Below are positions 35,476 to 45,296 of a stretch of 64,000 nt of DNA, piece after piece. The number at the start of each line of letters is the position of its first letter. The stretch's first letter is position 1. The DNA is from Candidatus Pelagibacter sp. RS40 (lineage in GTDB: Bacteria > Pseudomonadota > Alphaproteobacteria > Pelagibacterales > Pelagibacteraceae). The stretch spans positions 558,001 to 622,000 of the forward strand of contig NZ_CP020778.1 of assembly GCF_002101295.1 (NCBI RefSeq). Reading direction: 5' to 3'. Both the position numbers and the translations under genes were made by a program. The notes below the pieces were generated by a model that saw only the letters and a program-made list of their open reading frames with translations, was not told the DNA's origin and did not search any database.

Positions 35476-35582
35476 TGGACCTTTTCCGTTTTTAAAAGTT
35501 TTAACGATCCCATATACATTGGATAAAGGATAAAAAATTAGAGTAAAAATTATTATGAATTTATAAAATTTTTTTTTTTCAA

Positions 35583-35855
35583 TTATTTCTTTCTTTGCTT
35601 TAATTCATTCATTACTTCTTCTATCATAATTCCACTTTTTTCGAGATAAATGATTAAATGATAAAAAACGTCTGCAGCTTCATGAATTTTGTTTGTATTT
35701 TTTTCTACAGATTCGATTAATTCACCTATCTCTTCTAGAACTTTTTCTTTTGATAAAGTTTTATCTTCTAAGAGTTTATTAGTATAAGATCCTTCGACTG
35801 GGTTCTTTTTTCTTTCTCTTGCAAGAGTAACAAGATCTTCTAAAGCTGTAAGCAT
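35583..35855 (-). CDS. hisE: phosphoribosyl-ATP pyrophosphatase
   Basis: 90 residues from ATG 35855; a longer reading from 35906 would overlap hisF and adds an unrelated N-terminus. SYTNKLLEDKTLSKEKVLEEIGELIESV and HEAADVFYHLIIYL are the HisE (MazG-like) helices with metal-binding acidic residues. It hydrolyses PR-ATP in histidine synthesis. It follows hisF by one base. Confidence 0.95.
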   Translation of the reverse strand: MLTALEDLVTLARERKKNPVEGSYTNKLLEDKTLSKEKVLEEIGELIESVEKNTNKIHEAADVFYHLIIYLEKSGIMIEEVMNELKQRKK

Positions 35856-35856
35856 A

Positions 35857-36609
35857 TTAGATCCTAACAGGTATATCTTTTGAAGCCAAATACTGCTTTG
35901 CCTCATTAACTGAGTATGTGCCGTAATGAAATATTGATGCTGCTAAAACTGCGCTTGCACCTGATTTTATTCCATCAACCAAATGATCTAAGGTTCCAAC
36001 ACCGCCAGATGCAATGACAGGAATATTTACACTTTCAGAAATAGTTTTCATTAATTCAATATCATATCCGGATTGAGTGCCATCCTTATCCATTGAGGTA
36101 ACAAGTAATTCCCCTGCTCCACTTTTTTCCATTTTAAGGGCAAATTCTATTGCATTAATTCCTGTTTCTTTTCTACCACCATGGGTAAATATTTCCCATG
36201 TGTCTCCTTTTTTTTTTGCATCTATTGCAACCACAATACATTGTGAACCGAATTTTTTAGAGCTTTCTTCAACAACCCTTGGGTTTTGGACTGCGGCTGT
36301 ATTTATGGAAACTTTGTCTGCACCACAGTTTAAAAGTTTGTTTATATCATCAACACTTCTCACACCTCCTCCAACTGTCAAAGGCACAAAACATTTTTTT
36401 GAGGTTTCCTTAACCACATCGTAAATAGTATCTCTATTTTCGTTTGATGCTGTGATATCTAAAAAACATATTTCATCAGCACCACCATCACTATAAATTT
36501 TTGCTTGTTCAACTGGATCTCCAGCATCTTTTAGATCAACAAAATTTATACCTTTGACAACTCTTCCATTTTTAACATCTAAACAAGGGATAATTCTATT
36601 TTTAAGCAT
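35857..36609 (-). CDS. hisF: imidazole glycerol phosphate synthase cyclase subunit
   Basis: 250 residues, a TIM barrel. [50 protein letters not shown] and [15 protein letters not shown] show the two phosphate loops and catalytic Asp residues. It works with HisH on PRFAR to form IGP and AICAR; AICAR is the PurH substrate. It overlaps hisA by 8 bases. Confidence 0.98.
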   Translation of the reverse strand: MLKNRIIPCLDVKNGRVVKGINFVDLKDAGDPVEQAKIYSDGGADEICFLDITASNENRDTIYDVVKETSKKCFVPLTVGGGVRSVDDINKLLNCGADKVSINTAAVQNPRVVEESSKKFGSQCIVVAIDAKKKGDTWEIFTHGGRKETGINAIEFALKMEKSGAGELLVTSMDKDGTQSGYDIELMKTISESVNIPVIASGGVGTLDHLVDGIKSGASAVLAASIFHYGTYSVNEAKQYLASKDIPVRI

Positions 36610-37327
36610 CTATTTCTTTCGCAAGTTCTTCTAACTTAATATCTCCATCATATATAGCTTTACCAACAATTATACCTTCAATATTTTCGTTATTTAATTC
36701 TTTTGCTTTTTTAATATCATCTATATTTGATACCCCGCCGGATATTATTACTGGACAATTCGAATTATTAGCCACTACCTCAGTCTCCTTGAAATTAGGA
36801 CTTTGCTTCATTCCATCTTTATTGATGTCTGTATAAATTAATCTACTTACTCCAAAGTTATTCACCTCTTTTAAATAATCCAAAGTCAGCTGGTTAGAGT
36901 TTTCTTTCCATCCTGAAACTGACAAATATCCATCTTTTGCATCTAGACCTAATGCAATTTTATTATGAAACTTTTCACAAGCACCTTTTAAAAAGTCTTT
37001 ATCTTTAATAGCCGCGCTTCCTAAAATAACCTTTTCAACACCAGCATCAGTATATTTTTTGATGCTTTCAAAGTTTCTAATTCCACCACCAATTTCAATT
37101 TTAAGATCACACTTCTTTACTATTTCTTGAATGATATCCAAATTAACAGTCTCCCCTGTTAAGGCTCCATCTAAATCTACAATGTGTAAATTTTTAAATC
37201 CATAATCTTTATATTTTGAAGCTTGTTCAAATGGAGACATCCCGTATTCAGTTTTATTTTCAAATTCTCCTTTAATTAGTCTTACACATTTTTTGTCTTT
37301 GATGTCTATTGCAGGAAAAATCTTCAT
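36602..37327 (-). CDS. hisA: HisA isomerase (ProFAR isomerase)
   Basis: 241 residues. [44 protein letters not shown] and [13 protein letters not shown] are paralogous to HisF. It isomerises ProFAR to PRFAR. It overlaps hisF by 8 bases and starts 4 bases within the end of the lyase-like gene. Confidence 0.97.
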   Translation of the reverse strand: MKIFPAIDIKDKKCVRLIKGEFENKTEYGMSPFEQASKYKDYGFKNLHIVDLDGALTGETVNLDIIQEIVKKCDLKIEIGGGIRNFESIKKYTDAGVEKVILGSAAIKDKDFLKGACEKFHNKIALGLDAKDGYLSVSGWKENSNQLTLDYLKEVNNFGVSRLIYTDINKDGMKQSPNFKETEVVANNSNCPVIISGGVSNIDDIKKAKELNNENIEGIIVGKAIYDGDIKLEELAKEIDA

Positions 37328-38166
37328 TTACTTTTTTTAAATTTTTCATCTTTTTTTGGTTTTCTTAAGACTATACTGTCCAGATACACTGTTTGATCCT
37401 GCAAACTTTCCCAATCAGAATTCCAATATCCTATGGTTCTATGTCTATAAATTCCCATTTTCATATAACCACCTGTACATGTATCAGCTAATGTTTTAAT
37501 ATTTTTAAGATCAGCAATTACTTCATTATTTTTATAGATTTTAAATCTGCCTGTTTCATCTAGCTTCCATAAGACATGAAATTTAATGTGTGTCCATTTT
37601 CCTTTAAGATCATCTATTTTTCCAATTATTACTGGCTCAGATGAATATGCTGCCTTACTAGCCCAGCTATAATTATGTTCTCCTTTATATTTAAAATCCT
37701 GGAACCAGAAATGACAACAACTATGACAACCTTTGGCTTTGTTGTCTGTATGCATTTGACCAATAATAACCACAGCACCTTTCTTAAGAGGCTCATAACT
37801 TTCATCAAAATAAACTGCATACTCATAAATATACTCTTTATTTTTTAATTTCATGTGACCCAAATGCAATTCTTGTCTGCTTCTATTGCCTTTGCCATCA
37901 CACTGAATTTGGGTGGTTTGTGCTTTTCCTTTACCACATCCTGCATCTTCTCTATTTACTGTAAACTGAATACTAGTTTCACCCTCATAAACTGGAAAGC
38001 CATCTGATTTTTTTACCTCCTTAATTCTATTTGCTTTTTTTTCAGACATAGAAATAAATTGTTTTTTAAATCCCTTAATGTCTTTAAATTTTGTTTTATG
38101 ACTATCAGACCATGTTATTGTGCTATTAAAAAAAACGAAAATTAATAAGATTAAAAATTTTTTCAT
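37324..38166 (-). CDS. secreted heparin-lyase-I-like (polysaccharide lyase/jelly-roll) protein
   Basis: 280 residues with a signal peptide (MKKFLILLIFVFFNSTITWS). NRSRQELHLGHMKLKNKEYIYEYAVYF, KFHVLWKLDETGRFKIYKNNE, and GYMKMGIYRHR recall the heparin lyase I-like fold. Cysteines form a cluster C147-H-S-C-C-H152. It would act outside the cytoplasm, perhaps on a glycan, but the substrate is unknown. It sits inside the his operon between hisH and hisA and overlaps hisA by 4 bases. Confidence 0.78.
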   Translation of the reverse strand: MKKFLILLIFVFFNSTITWSDSHKTKFKDIKGFKKQFISMSEKKANRIKEVKKSDGFPVYEGETSIQFTVNREDAGCGKGKAQTTQIQCDGKGNRSRQELHLGHMKLKNKEYIYEYAVYFDESYEPLKKGAVVIIGQMHTDNKAKGCHSCCHFWFQDFKYKGEHNYSWASKAAYSSEPVIIGKIDDLKGKWTHIKFHVLWKLDETGRFKIYKNNEVIADLKNIKTLADTCTGGYMKMGIYRHRTIGYWNSDWESLQDQTVYLDSIVLRKPKKDEKFKKSK

Positions 38167-38177
38167 ACGAATATCTC

Positions 38178-38804
38178 TTATATATTTATAAAGTTCTTAA
38201 TTATTTTAAGCCCAATCTTATCACTCTTTTCTGGATGAAATTGAGTTCCGAGGATATTATCTTTTTCAACAGAGCAAACGACTTTAGAGGAATAATCTGT
38301 TGTTGCTGAAATCACGTCTTTATCTTCAGGGATAAACTCATAACTATGTACAAAATACATATGTGAATTATTTTCCACATCTTTAAAAATTTTGCTATCT
38401 TTAACTATATTTATTTGGTTCCAGCCAATATGCGGGAGTTTATATTCTCCATTTTTGTTATCGATTTTTGATACTTTTCCAGGTATCCACCCCAATCCTT
38501 TTGTCTCGGTTTCTTCATAACCAACATCAGCAAACATTTGCAAGCCCACACATATTCCAAAAAGTGGTTTTTTTTTATTTATCACAAACTCATTTAAAAT
38601 ATCTGTTAGACCATTTATGCTGTTTAAAGCGTCTATGCAGCTCTTAAATGAACCTTGTCCAGGTAACACGACTTTGTCGCTTGATTTAATTTTATTTAAA
38701 TCTGAAGTTACTTCTAGATTAACTGTACCTTTTGCAACCTCAGTGAAAGAATTAATTACTGAGCTTATATTGCCTGAGTTATAGTCAACAATTGTGACAT
38801 TCAT
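38178..38804 (-). CDS. hisH: imidazole glycerol phosphate synthase glutaminase subunit
   Basis: 208 residues. FGICVGLQMF puts the nucleophile at C85, and GTQFHPEKS supplies the His-Glu pair of the class I glutaminase triad. It supplies ammonia to HisF. Its companion genes lie on both sides with the lyase-like gene between it and hisA. Confidence 0.97.
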   Translation of the reverse strand: MNVTIVDYNSGNISSVINSFTEVAKGTVNLEVTSDLNKIKSSDKVVLPGQGSFKSCIDALNSINGLTDILNEFVINKKKPLFGICVGLQMFADVGYEETETKGLGWIPGKVSKIDNKNGEYKLPHIGWNQINIVKDSKIFKDVENNSHMYFVHSYEFIPEDKDVISATTDYSSKVVCSVEKDNILGTQFHPEKSDKIGLKIIKNFINI

Positions 38805-38809
38805 TAATT

Positions 38810-39400
38810 TTATAAAGAGCCTTTAGTAGAAGGAATAGTAGTTTTGTTCCTTGGATCCATTTCCAATGCAGCTCTTAAAGATCTTGCTAAGCCTTTAAAA
38901 CAAGATTCTATTATGTGGTGACTATTATCACCGTAAATATTTTCAACATGTAAAGTAATTCCTGCTGATTGTGAGAAAGCTTGAAACCACTCTTTGAAAA
39001 GCTCTGTATCCATTTCACCTAGCTTTTCCACTTTTAATTTCACTTTCCAAATTAAGTAAGGTCTATTAGACACATCGATTGCAACTCGAGTAAGCGTTTC
39101 ATCCATTGGTATCATTGCGTGTGCATATCTTTTAATGCCAACAAACTTTTTAGATGCTTTTTTTAAACATTCACCAATTGCAATGCCTGTGTCCTCTGTG
39201 GTGTGATGAAGATCAATGTGTGTATCACCTTTAGCTTTTATATTCATATCCATTGAAGAATGCTTTGATAGTTGTTCAAGCATGTGATCTAAAAATCCTA
39301 TGCCTGTGTCAACTTTGTATTTACCTTTTCCATCTATGTTAAGTTCAACATTAATGTTGGTTTCTTTTGTTTTTCTGCTTATTTTTGCTTTACGCTTCAT
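38810..39400 (-). CDS. hisB: imidazoleglycerol-phosphate dehydratase
   Basis: 196 residues. [47 protein letters not shown]-like and [16 protein letters not shown] carry the two Mn-binding His clusters. It is the monofunctional bacterial form. It starts the his operon hisB-hisH-lyase-hisA-hisF-hisE, opposite hslV. Confidence 0.98.
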   Translation of the reverse strand: MKRKAKISRKTKETNINVELNIDGKGKYKVDTGIGFLDHMLEQLSKHSSMDMNIKAKGDTHIDLHHTTEDTGIAIGECLKKASKKFVGIKRYAHAMIPMDETLTRVAIDVSNRPYLIWKVKLKVEKLGEMDTELFKEWFQAFSQSAGITLHVENIYGDNSHHIIESCFKGLARSLRAALEMDPRNKTTIPSTKGSL

Positions 39401-39491
39401 AATTTAAAAGAGGTATATATATATAATTCAATTATGGCAATAATACTAAACCTGGGCTTGAACTATCAAATTTAGTATCCATTTATACTGC
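39401..39491. promoter_or_regulatory. divergent promoter region hisB/hslV
   Basis: 91 bases between the divergent hisB and hslV starts. AGGTATATATATATAATTC (39411-39429) could hold -10 elements for both strands. No his-leader peptide or T-box is visible, as there is no His-rich short reading frame here. Confidence 0.4.
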
Positions 39492-40007
39492 ATGACAACA
39501 ATAGTTTTGGTTAGAAAAAATAATGATGTAGTAGTCGCGAGTGACGGACAGGTCAGTATGGGGAATACCGTAATTAAGAAAACTGCTAACAAAGTCAGAA
39601 AGATTGAGAAAAGAAATGTGATCGCTGGATTTGCTGGATCAACAGCTGACGCACTTACTTTATTTGAAAGATTAGAGTCTAAATTAGAAAAACATGCAGG
39701 TAATTTAACAAGAGCTGCTGTCGAACTAGCTAAAGATTGGAGAACTGACAAATATTTAAGAAGACTTGAAGCATTAATGGCTATAGCTGATAAAGAAAAA
39801 AGTTTTATTATTTCTGGTACTGGAGATGTTTTAGAACCAGAAGGAGATGTTATTGGAATTGGTTCAGGTGGAAATTATGCTTTAGCAGCTGCAAAAGTAT
39901 TAATGGATGGTGATAAATCTGCTGAGGATATAGCAAAAAAAGCTATCAAAGTTGCATCTGAAATATGTGTTTTTACAAATGACAATTTGAGTATGGAGAA
40001 AATATAA
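39492..40007 (+). CDS. hslV: HslV peptidase of the HslUV protease
   Basis: 171 residues beginning MTTIVLVRK; after Met removal Thr is the catalytic nucleophile. [22 protein letters not shown] and [18 protein letters not shown] follow. It forms a double hexamer that HslU feeds with unfolded substrates. It is one base apart from hslU. Confidence 0.98.
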   Translation: MTTIVLVRKNNDVVVASDGQVSMGNTVIKKTANKVRKIEKRNVIAGFAGSTADALTLFERLESKLEKHAGNLTRAAVELAKDWRTDKYLRRLEALMAIADKEKSFIISGTGDVLEPEGDVIGIGSGGNYALAAAKVLMDGDKSAEDIAKKAIKVASEICVFTNDNLSMEKI

Positions 40008-40008
40008 A

Positions 40009-41376
40009 ATGGAAAAAACTAACGTTACTACATTTCCAAAAGAAAAGGTTACAAAAGAAAATTCAACTATTGAAAATTCACTTTCCCCAAGAGAAATTGT
40101 TTCAGAGCTAGATAGATTTGTTGTTGGACAGAACAAAGCAAAAAGAGCAGTAGCTATAGCATTAAGAAATAGATGGAGAAGACAGGCTTTATCTGGAGAT
40201 ATGAAAGATGAAGTTCTTCCCAAAAATATACTTATGATTGGTCCAACAGGGGTTGGTAAAACAGAAATTTCAAGAAGACTATCAAAGCTTGCTGAAGCGC
40301 CCTTTGTAAAAGTTGAAGCGACAAGATTTACAGAAGTAGGTTACGTTGGAAGAGACGTAGAACAAATTGTAAGGGATTTGTTAGAGATTGCTATCTCAAT
40401 GGAAAAAGTAAAAAAAAGAAAAGAAGTCCACGCCCAAGCACAAAAGTTAGCTGAGGAAAGGGTTTTAGACGCATTAGTCGGCAACAAAGCAAGTGTTGCT
40501 ACGAGAGAAAGTTTTAGAAAAAGGTTGAGAGATGGAGATTTAGATGACAATGAGATTGAAATCGCTGTTGCAGAAAGTAATCAAATGCCATCTTTTGAAA
40601 TACCAGGAATGCCAGGTGCTAATGTTGGCATGATAAATATTTCTGATGTTTTAGGAAAATCAATGGGCCAAAAACCAAAGAAGAAGAAAATGAGTGTAAA
40701 AGAATCTCATGAAATTTTAATCAATGAGGAGTCTGATAAATTAATTGAACAAGATAAAATTATTAAAGCTGCAAAAAATTCAACAGAAAATAATGGTATT
40801 GTATTTTTAGATGAGATTGACAAAATTTCAGCTAGAACTGATCGTGTTGGAGGAGATGTTTCAAGAGAAGGGGTTCAAAGAGATCTATTGCCTTTGATTG
40901 AGGGAACAACTGTAAGTACGAAATATGGTCCTATTAAAACTGATCATATTTTATTTATTGCATCAGGAGCATTTCAACTAGCAAAACCATCTGACCTTTT
41001 ACCGGAACTTCAAGGAAGACTTCCAATAAGAGTTGAGCTTGATGCATTAAACAGTGATGATTTTAAAAGAATTTTGAAAGAACCAGATAACAGTTTGATA
41101 AAACAATATAAGGCACTTTTAAAAACTGAAAATGTAGATCTTGAATTCACAGACGACGGTATTGATACTATTGCTAATATTGCAAGCGAAGTAAATACAA
41201 CTGTTGAAAATATTGGTGCAAGACGTCTTCATACCATTATCGAAAGAGTTCTAGATGAAATTAGTTTTACAGCTACAGATAGAGCTGGTGAAAAAATAAC
41301 AGTAGACTCTGAATATATTAAGAAAAATATTGGAGAATTGGTAAAAGATACAGATCTTTCTAAGTTTATTCTATAA
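40009..41376 (+). CDS. hslU: HslU ATPase of the HslUV protease
   Basis: 455 residues. Walker A GPTGVGKT at 78-85, Walker [12 protein letters not shown] near 263, the I-domain between, and the C-terminal sensor region [19 protein letters not shown]+ unfoldase of the HslUV complex, in operon with hslV. Six-base overlap with the convergent smr gene. Confidence 0.98.
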   Translation: MEKTNVTTFPKEKVTKENSTIENSLSPREIVSELDRFVVGQNKAKRAVAIALRNRWRRQALSGDMKDEVLPKNILMIGPTGVGKTEISRRLSKLAEAPFVKVEATRFTEVGYVGRDVEQIVRDLLEIAISMEKVKKRKEVHAQAQKLAEERVLDALVGNKASVATRESFRKRLRDGDLDDNEIEIAVAESNQMPSFEIPGMPGANVGMINISDVLGKSMGQKPKKKKMSVKESHEILINEESDKLIEQDKIIKAAKNSTENNGIVFLDEIDKISARTDRVGGDVSREGVQRDLLPLIEGTTVSTKYGPIKTDHILFIASGAFQLAKPSDLLPELQGRLPIRVELDALNSDDFKRILKEPDNSLIKQYKALLKTENVDLEFTDDGIDTIANIASEVNTTVENIGARRLHTIIERVLDEISFTATDRAGEKITVDSEYIKKNIGELVKDTDLSKFIL

Positions 41377-41787
41377 CTTCTTTTTTAAGTAAATCTCAAA
41401 ATTTCCTTTTGAAGGACTATCAACAGCTTGCTGATCAATTTTGATAATTTTTGACATTAGGTGAGGGCTATCTTTAATGTAGTTAGGTACAGAGTGCTTC
41501 AGTATACTTAAATCTTTAGATTGATATGGATCATCTAAATTTTTTGATCTAAGTCCCTTGCCTGTGATTATATTTATTTTTATTACATTTTGATCATAAC
41601 AATCTTGGATAAATTCAGAAACTTTTTGATTTGCCTCCTCAAGAGTAAATCCATGAAGATCTATAACTTTCTCTCCAATTCTATTCTGGTGATCTAGAGT
41701 TTCTTTATCTTTATTGTCTAACTTTTCTGAGCTTTCTAGAAAATTTTGCCAGTCTTTTTTATCTTTATCTGAAAGTTTGTTTGTCAA
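41371..41787 (-). CDS. Smr-domain protein
   Basis: 138 residues. [20 protein letters not shown] near 52 and [12 protein letters not shown] near 83 give the LDLHG and TGKG motifs of the Smr (MutS2 C-terminal-like) nuclease domain. The N-terminus is charged and low-complexity. It may nick nucleic acid, role unclear. It directly follows the timA-like gene on the minus strand. Confidence 0.92.
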   Translation of the reverse strand: MTNKLSDKDKKDWQNFLESSEKLDNKDKETLDHQNRIGEKVIDLHGFTLEEANQKVSEFIQDCYDQNVIKINIITGKGLRSKNLDDPYQSKDLSILKHSVPNYIKDSPHLMSKIIKIDQQAVDSPSKGNFEIYLKKKL

Positions 41788-42375
41788 TTAAGCTTGGGTA
41801 TCAATTAGTACCCAATTTGGATTTACAGATCTACTATCTTTAGAAAATTTCCAAATGTCATGAACTTTTTTTATTTTCTCCGGATCTCCTGAAACTGTTT
41901 TGTTTTCTTTGTCTTTAATATGTGAAATGATTTCACTTACAAACTCGACGGTTACCTCTAACATATTTTTATTTTGTTCATGATTTTTAATTTCTGCAGA
42001 ATTAATTCCTATAAAAGTAGTGTTAGAAGATAAATTTTTAGATTTCCTGTCTTTTACTGCCTGATCAAATTGATCATAAACTTCTTTACCTAACAATGAT
42101 TTGATATCCTTTAACTTTCCTTCGGAAAAACTTGTGACAATCGTTTCGTAAGCAATTTGCGCACCTTTTAAAAATTCTTTTTTTGCATTATCATCAAATG
42201 TATCAGCGTTTAACTTTACGTCTGTTTTAACAACTGGCGTCTCATGAGGAAAGCTTTGGTTAATATCTTCTTCAAAGCCTGATTTTTTTCCTAAAATTCC
42301 TCTTAATCTCAAAAATATAAACCCTGCAATCATTGCAAGAAGGATAATATCGATATATTCAAAGCTATAACTCAT
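41788..42375 (-). CDS. Tim44/TimA-like membrane protein
   Basis: 195 residues from ATG 42375; a TTG at 42417 gives 14 residues unlike the family. SFEYIDIILLAMIAGFIFLRLRGILGKKSG is the N-terminal membrane anchor, followed by a Tim44-like domain (GKLKDIKSLLGKEVYDQFDQAV, VTVEFVSEII). TimA in alphaproteobacteria is thought to connect with protein transport. It neighbours fxsA/secB on the other strand, as in relatives. Confidence 0.9.
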   Translation of the reverse strand: MSYSFEYIDIILLAMIAGFIFLRLRGILGKKSGFEEDINQSFPHETPVVKTDVKLNADTFDDNAKKEFLKGAQIAYETIVTSFSEGKLKDIKSLLGKEVYDQFDQAVKDRKSKNLSSNTTFIGINSAEIKNHEQNKNMLEVTVEFVSEIISHIKDKENKTVSGDPEKIKKVHDIWKFSKDSRSVNPNWVLIDTQA

Positions 42376-42433
42376 ATGATAATAATATTTACTATGTTGC
42401 CTAATTTCAACTGGCAATTTACATTGTAGACAA

Positions 42434-42850
42434 ATGAACTCAGTATTAATTCTTATTTTATCTATTCCTTTAATTGAGATTTACTTATTTATTAAAATTG
42501 GATCCTCTATTGGAGCATTTAATACAATTAGTTTAATTTTGCTAACAGCTATTATAGGGGTTGCCTATGCAAGATACGAGGGATTTAACACTTTAAAATC
42601 TGGGATGGCGCAATTAGTTAAAAATGAAGTTCCAATTTATGAAATTGTGTCAGGCGCCGCCCTAACATTTGCTGCCATTCTCTTAATTATTCCGGGTTTT
42701 GCCACTGATTTTTTGGGTCTACTCTTAATTATTCCAATTACAAGAAAACTTATCTTTAATACTTTTTCAAAAAAATTTAATAAAAAAAATAATACCTACG
42801 AAAAAAAAGATTTTATTGAAGGTGAATATAAAGATATGGATGAAAAATAA
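42434..42850 (+). CDS. fxsA: FxsA-family membrane protein
   Basis: 138 residues. IPLIEIYLFIKIGSSIGAFNTISLILLTAIIG and IPGFATDFLGLLLIIP are the FxsA signature, with about four hydrophobic segments and a charged tail. FxsA is linked to phage F exclusion in E. coli but its general role is unclear. It overlaps secB by one base. Confidence 0.92.
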   Translation: MNSVLILILSIPLIEIYLFIKIGSSIGAFNTISLILLTAIIGVAYARYEGFNTLKSGMAQLVKNEVPIYEIVSGAALTFAAILLIIPGFATDFLGLLLIIPITRKLIFNTFSKKFNKKNNTYEKKDFIEGEYKDMDEK

Positions 42851-43275
42851 TGCCTATTAAACATAAAATCATAGTTACTTACACAAAAGATTTATCTGTT
42901 GAAATACCAGATGTGGAAACCCTTCTTTTAGCAAGAGAACGAATATCAAAATATAAAATCACTTTAGATATAACGTCAAAACCACTAAAAAATAAAATGA
43001 TAGAAGTTTTTACCAAGCTTAAATACACAGATGTAGAAGAAAGTAAAAAAAAAGCACTCTTTGAACTTCTCCATTCAACAGTTGTTGAAATTGAAGATAC
43101 AAAAATAGAAAAAAATGAAATGAAAAAATTTATACTTTGTGATTTACAAATAGAAGTTTTTCCAAAAATACGCGAAGCTTTTGTTCAAATACTCAGACAC
43201 TCTGGATTTCCAGAGGCTAATTTTTCAGGTGAAATTGATTTTAACAAATTATACGAGCAAAGATCAAATCAATAA
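42850..43275 (+). CDS. secB: SecB-like export chaperone
   Basis: 141 residues. Divergent in sequence, but the C-terminal FPKIREAFVQILRHSGFPEANFSGEIDFNKLYEQR aligns with the SecB end (FPxxRxxxxxxxxxGGFPPLxLxPIDFxxLY) and the neighbours timA/fxsA/dnaQ are the usual alphaproteobacterial context of secB. It would keep preproteins unfolded for SecA. Seven-base convergent overlap with dnaQ. Confidence 0.78.
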   Translation: MPIKHKIIVTYTKDLSVEIPDVETLLLARERISKYKITLDITSKPLKNKMIEVFTKLKYTDVEESKKKALFELLHSTVVEIEDTKIEKNEMKKFILCDLQIEVFPKIREAFVQILRHSGFPEANFSGEIDFNKLYEQRSNQ

Positions 43276-43937
43276 AAATTTTTTTTTAAATCTCTCTTCA
43301 AAAATTCCCTGTGTTGTTCAAGCTCTTCTGATGTGGGATAAACAATTTTTTTTGAATAAGTAATATTTTTATTTTGAGTTTCGACAGAATTAATATCAAC
43401 AGAGTTTGAAAAATTTAGTTTAGGCTCTTTTTGATCTAGTAGATTTATATAAACTTTTGCAAGTAGTTCACAATCAATTAACGCAGTGTGTTTTTCTCTT
43501 TTTGAATTATCTATTCTAAATCTCTTGCACAGAGCATCCAAACTTATACTTGAGCCAGGGAATTTGTTCCTAGCTAGGTCTAGTGTATCTACAGTATGTT
43601 CTTTATTAATTTCTGGTTTACCGGCAATAGATAGTTCGTTGTTTAAATGTGAAATATCAAATTCCGCATTATGTATTATAATTTTTTTATCTTTAATAAA
43701 ATTCAAAAAATCATCTGCTATTTCAAAAAACTTTTTTTTATTAGATAAAAATTGATCGGAATAGCCATGAACTTCAAATGCCTTTTCGGATACTTTTCTC
43801 TCTGGATTTAAATAGCAATGAAATATATTTTTTGTCGGAACCAGGTTATCAAGTTCTATACAACCGATTTCTACGATGCGGTGACCATCTTTAACAGATA
43901 GTCCAGTTGTTTCAGTATCTAAAATTATTTCTTTCAT
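43269..43937 (-). CDS. dnaQ: DNA polymerase III epsilon subunit (proofreading)
   Basis: 222 residues. LDTETTGLSVKDGHRIVEIG (DxE), IHNAEFDISHLNNEL and KREKHTALIDCELLAKVY (HxxxxD) are the DEDDh exonuclease residues. It proofreads with DnaE. Four-base overlap with coaE. Confidence 0.96.
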   Translation of the reverse strand: MKEIILDTETTGLSVKDGHRIVEIGCIELDNLVPTKNIFHCYLNPERKVSEKAFEVHGYSDQFLSNKKKFFEIADDFLNFIKDKKIIIHNAEFDISHLNNELSIAGKPEINKEHTVDTLDLARNKFPGSSISLDALCKRFRIDNSKREKHTALIDCELLAKVYINLLDQKEPKLNFSNSVDINSVETQNKNITYSKKIVYPTSEELEQHREFLKRDLKKNFY

Positions 43938-44509
43938 ATATTTAATATTTCAGTTTTTATATGTTTAACATCATTTTTAATTTTGGTTGCATTAAATGTA
44001 TTTTTAATAACAAAATTAGACAATTTTTTCTTTTTGGTTAATGGTAACTGTAAGCTTTTCAAATTTCTGTTTAGTTTTTTATTAAAATATTTCCTCTTCT
44101 CTAATCTTTTTTGAATATCTTTTCTTTTCGCTTCCACAAAAATTAAAACATCTCCCCTCTTATTTAGTTTATTTTCTAAATATAAAGGAATGTCTAGTAC
44201 TACTAATTTTTTAGTTTTATTCTTAATTAAAAATTTATTCATCCTATTTCTAACAATTGGATGAACAATTTTTGAAATCTTTTTAAGATTATTTTTACTA
44301 TCCAGCACAGCTTTCAGTAAAAATTTTTTATCAAGATGATCTGAAATAATATATTTAGGCAATGCTTTTTTAATTTTTTGATAACAAGATCTGTCATTTT
44401 TATAAATTTCAGCAACTTCTTTGTCAGCATTAAAGAGTGGACAATTAAATTGTTTGGAAACAAAGCTTTTGCCAGCACCTATATCTCCTAATATTGCTAT
44501 TCTAATCAT
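43934..44509 (-). CDS. coaE: dephospho-CoA kinase
   Basis: 191 residues. P-loop GDIGAGKS at 8-15, followed by FNADKEVAEIY and RKRL-like LEKRKYFNKKL near the lid. It makes CoA from dephospho-CoA. Eight-base overlap with aroE. Confidence 0.94.
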   Translation of the reverse strand: MIRIAILGDIGAGKSFVSKQFNCPLFNADKEVAEIYKNDRSCYQKIKKALPKYIISDHLDKKFLLKAVLDSKNNLKKISKIVHPIVRNRMNKFLIKNKTKKLVVLDIPLYLENKLNKRGDVLIFVEAKRKDIQKRLEKRKYFNKKLNRNLKSLQLPLTKKKKLSNFVIKNTFNATKIKNDVKHIKTEILNI

Positions 44510-45296
44510 CTAAAAGATTTAAGACCTGTTCATTAATTTCTGGCTTTAAATTATTCCACAATTCAAATGCTTTTTGTGCTTGATAAGCAAACATCATTTT
44601 GCCGTTTTCAATTATATTGCCTCTTTTTTTTGCCTCATCTAAAAATAATGTTTTTGATGGTTTGTATATTACATCATAGAAAAACTTATCCTTGCCAATT
44701 TTTTTATAATCTAAATCAATTTTATCGTTAGGATTAAGACCTAGGCTCGTCACATTTATTACAACATCGGCAGCTGGTGTCTCTCCCCAATCAACTACAT
44801 CGATATCACTGAATTTAGTTTTTAAATTTTCTGATTTAATCTTTGTTCTATTAGTAATTAAAATTTTTGATGCTTTAATTTTTTTTAAAACATAAATTAT
44901 AGATGGTGCAACACCTCCGGCTCCTAAAATTAAGACAGTTTTATTTCTTATTTTATCGATATAATTTAACAAAGATAACTCAAAACCATCTACATCTGTG
45001 TTAAATCCAAAAATTTTGTTATCTTTTTTAAATATTGTGTTCACAGATTGAGTGGCGCTGGCATCATCACTAAGTAAGTCTAAGTATTTAATTATTTTTG
45101 ATTTATAAGGAACGGTTACATTTACTCCAAAAATTTCATTTTTCCTAACTCGAGATACAATATCCTTTAGTTCTAATTCATTAACTTTTTTTTTTTCATA
45201 AACTGCATCAACATTATTTTGTTTGAACCAATAATTGTGTAATTTTGGGGAAAGTGAATGTTCTATCGGATCACCAATTACTAAAAATTTTTTCAT
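44502..45296 (-). CDS. aroE: shikimate dehydrogenase
   Basis: 264 residues. IGDPIEHSLSPKLHNYWF and NVTVPYKSKI (substrate site), LGAGGVAPSIIYVL (NADP site), and VINVTSLGLNPND. It catalyses step four of aromatic amino acid synthesis. Overlaps coaE and maf by 8 and 4 bases. Confidence 0.97.
   Translation of the reverse strand: MKKFLVIGDPIEHSLSPKLHNYWFKQNNVDAVYEKKKVNELELKDIVSRVRKNEIFGVNVTVPYKSKIIKYLDLLSDDASATQSVNTIFKKDNKIFGFNTDVDGFELSLLNYIDKIRNKTVLILGAGGVAPSIIYVLKKIKASKILITNRTKIKSENLKTKFSDIDVVDWGETPAADVVINVTSLGLNPNDKIDLDYKKIGKDKFFYDVIYKPSKTLFLDEAKKRGNIIENGKMMFAYQAQKAFELWNNLKPEINEQVLNLLDD

Noticed and set aside
39401-39491. His attenuator or T-box upstream of hisB
   Set aside because: No His-codon run and no conserved T-box sequence.
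39446-39751. Minus-strand open frame of 101 codons
   Set aside because: Runs opposite hslV, which has unmistakable catalytic motifs.
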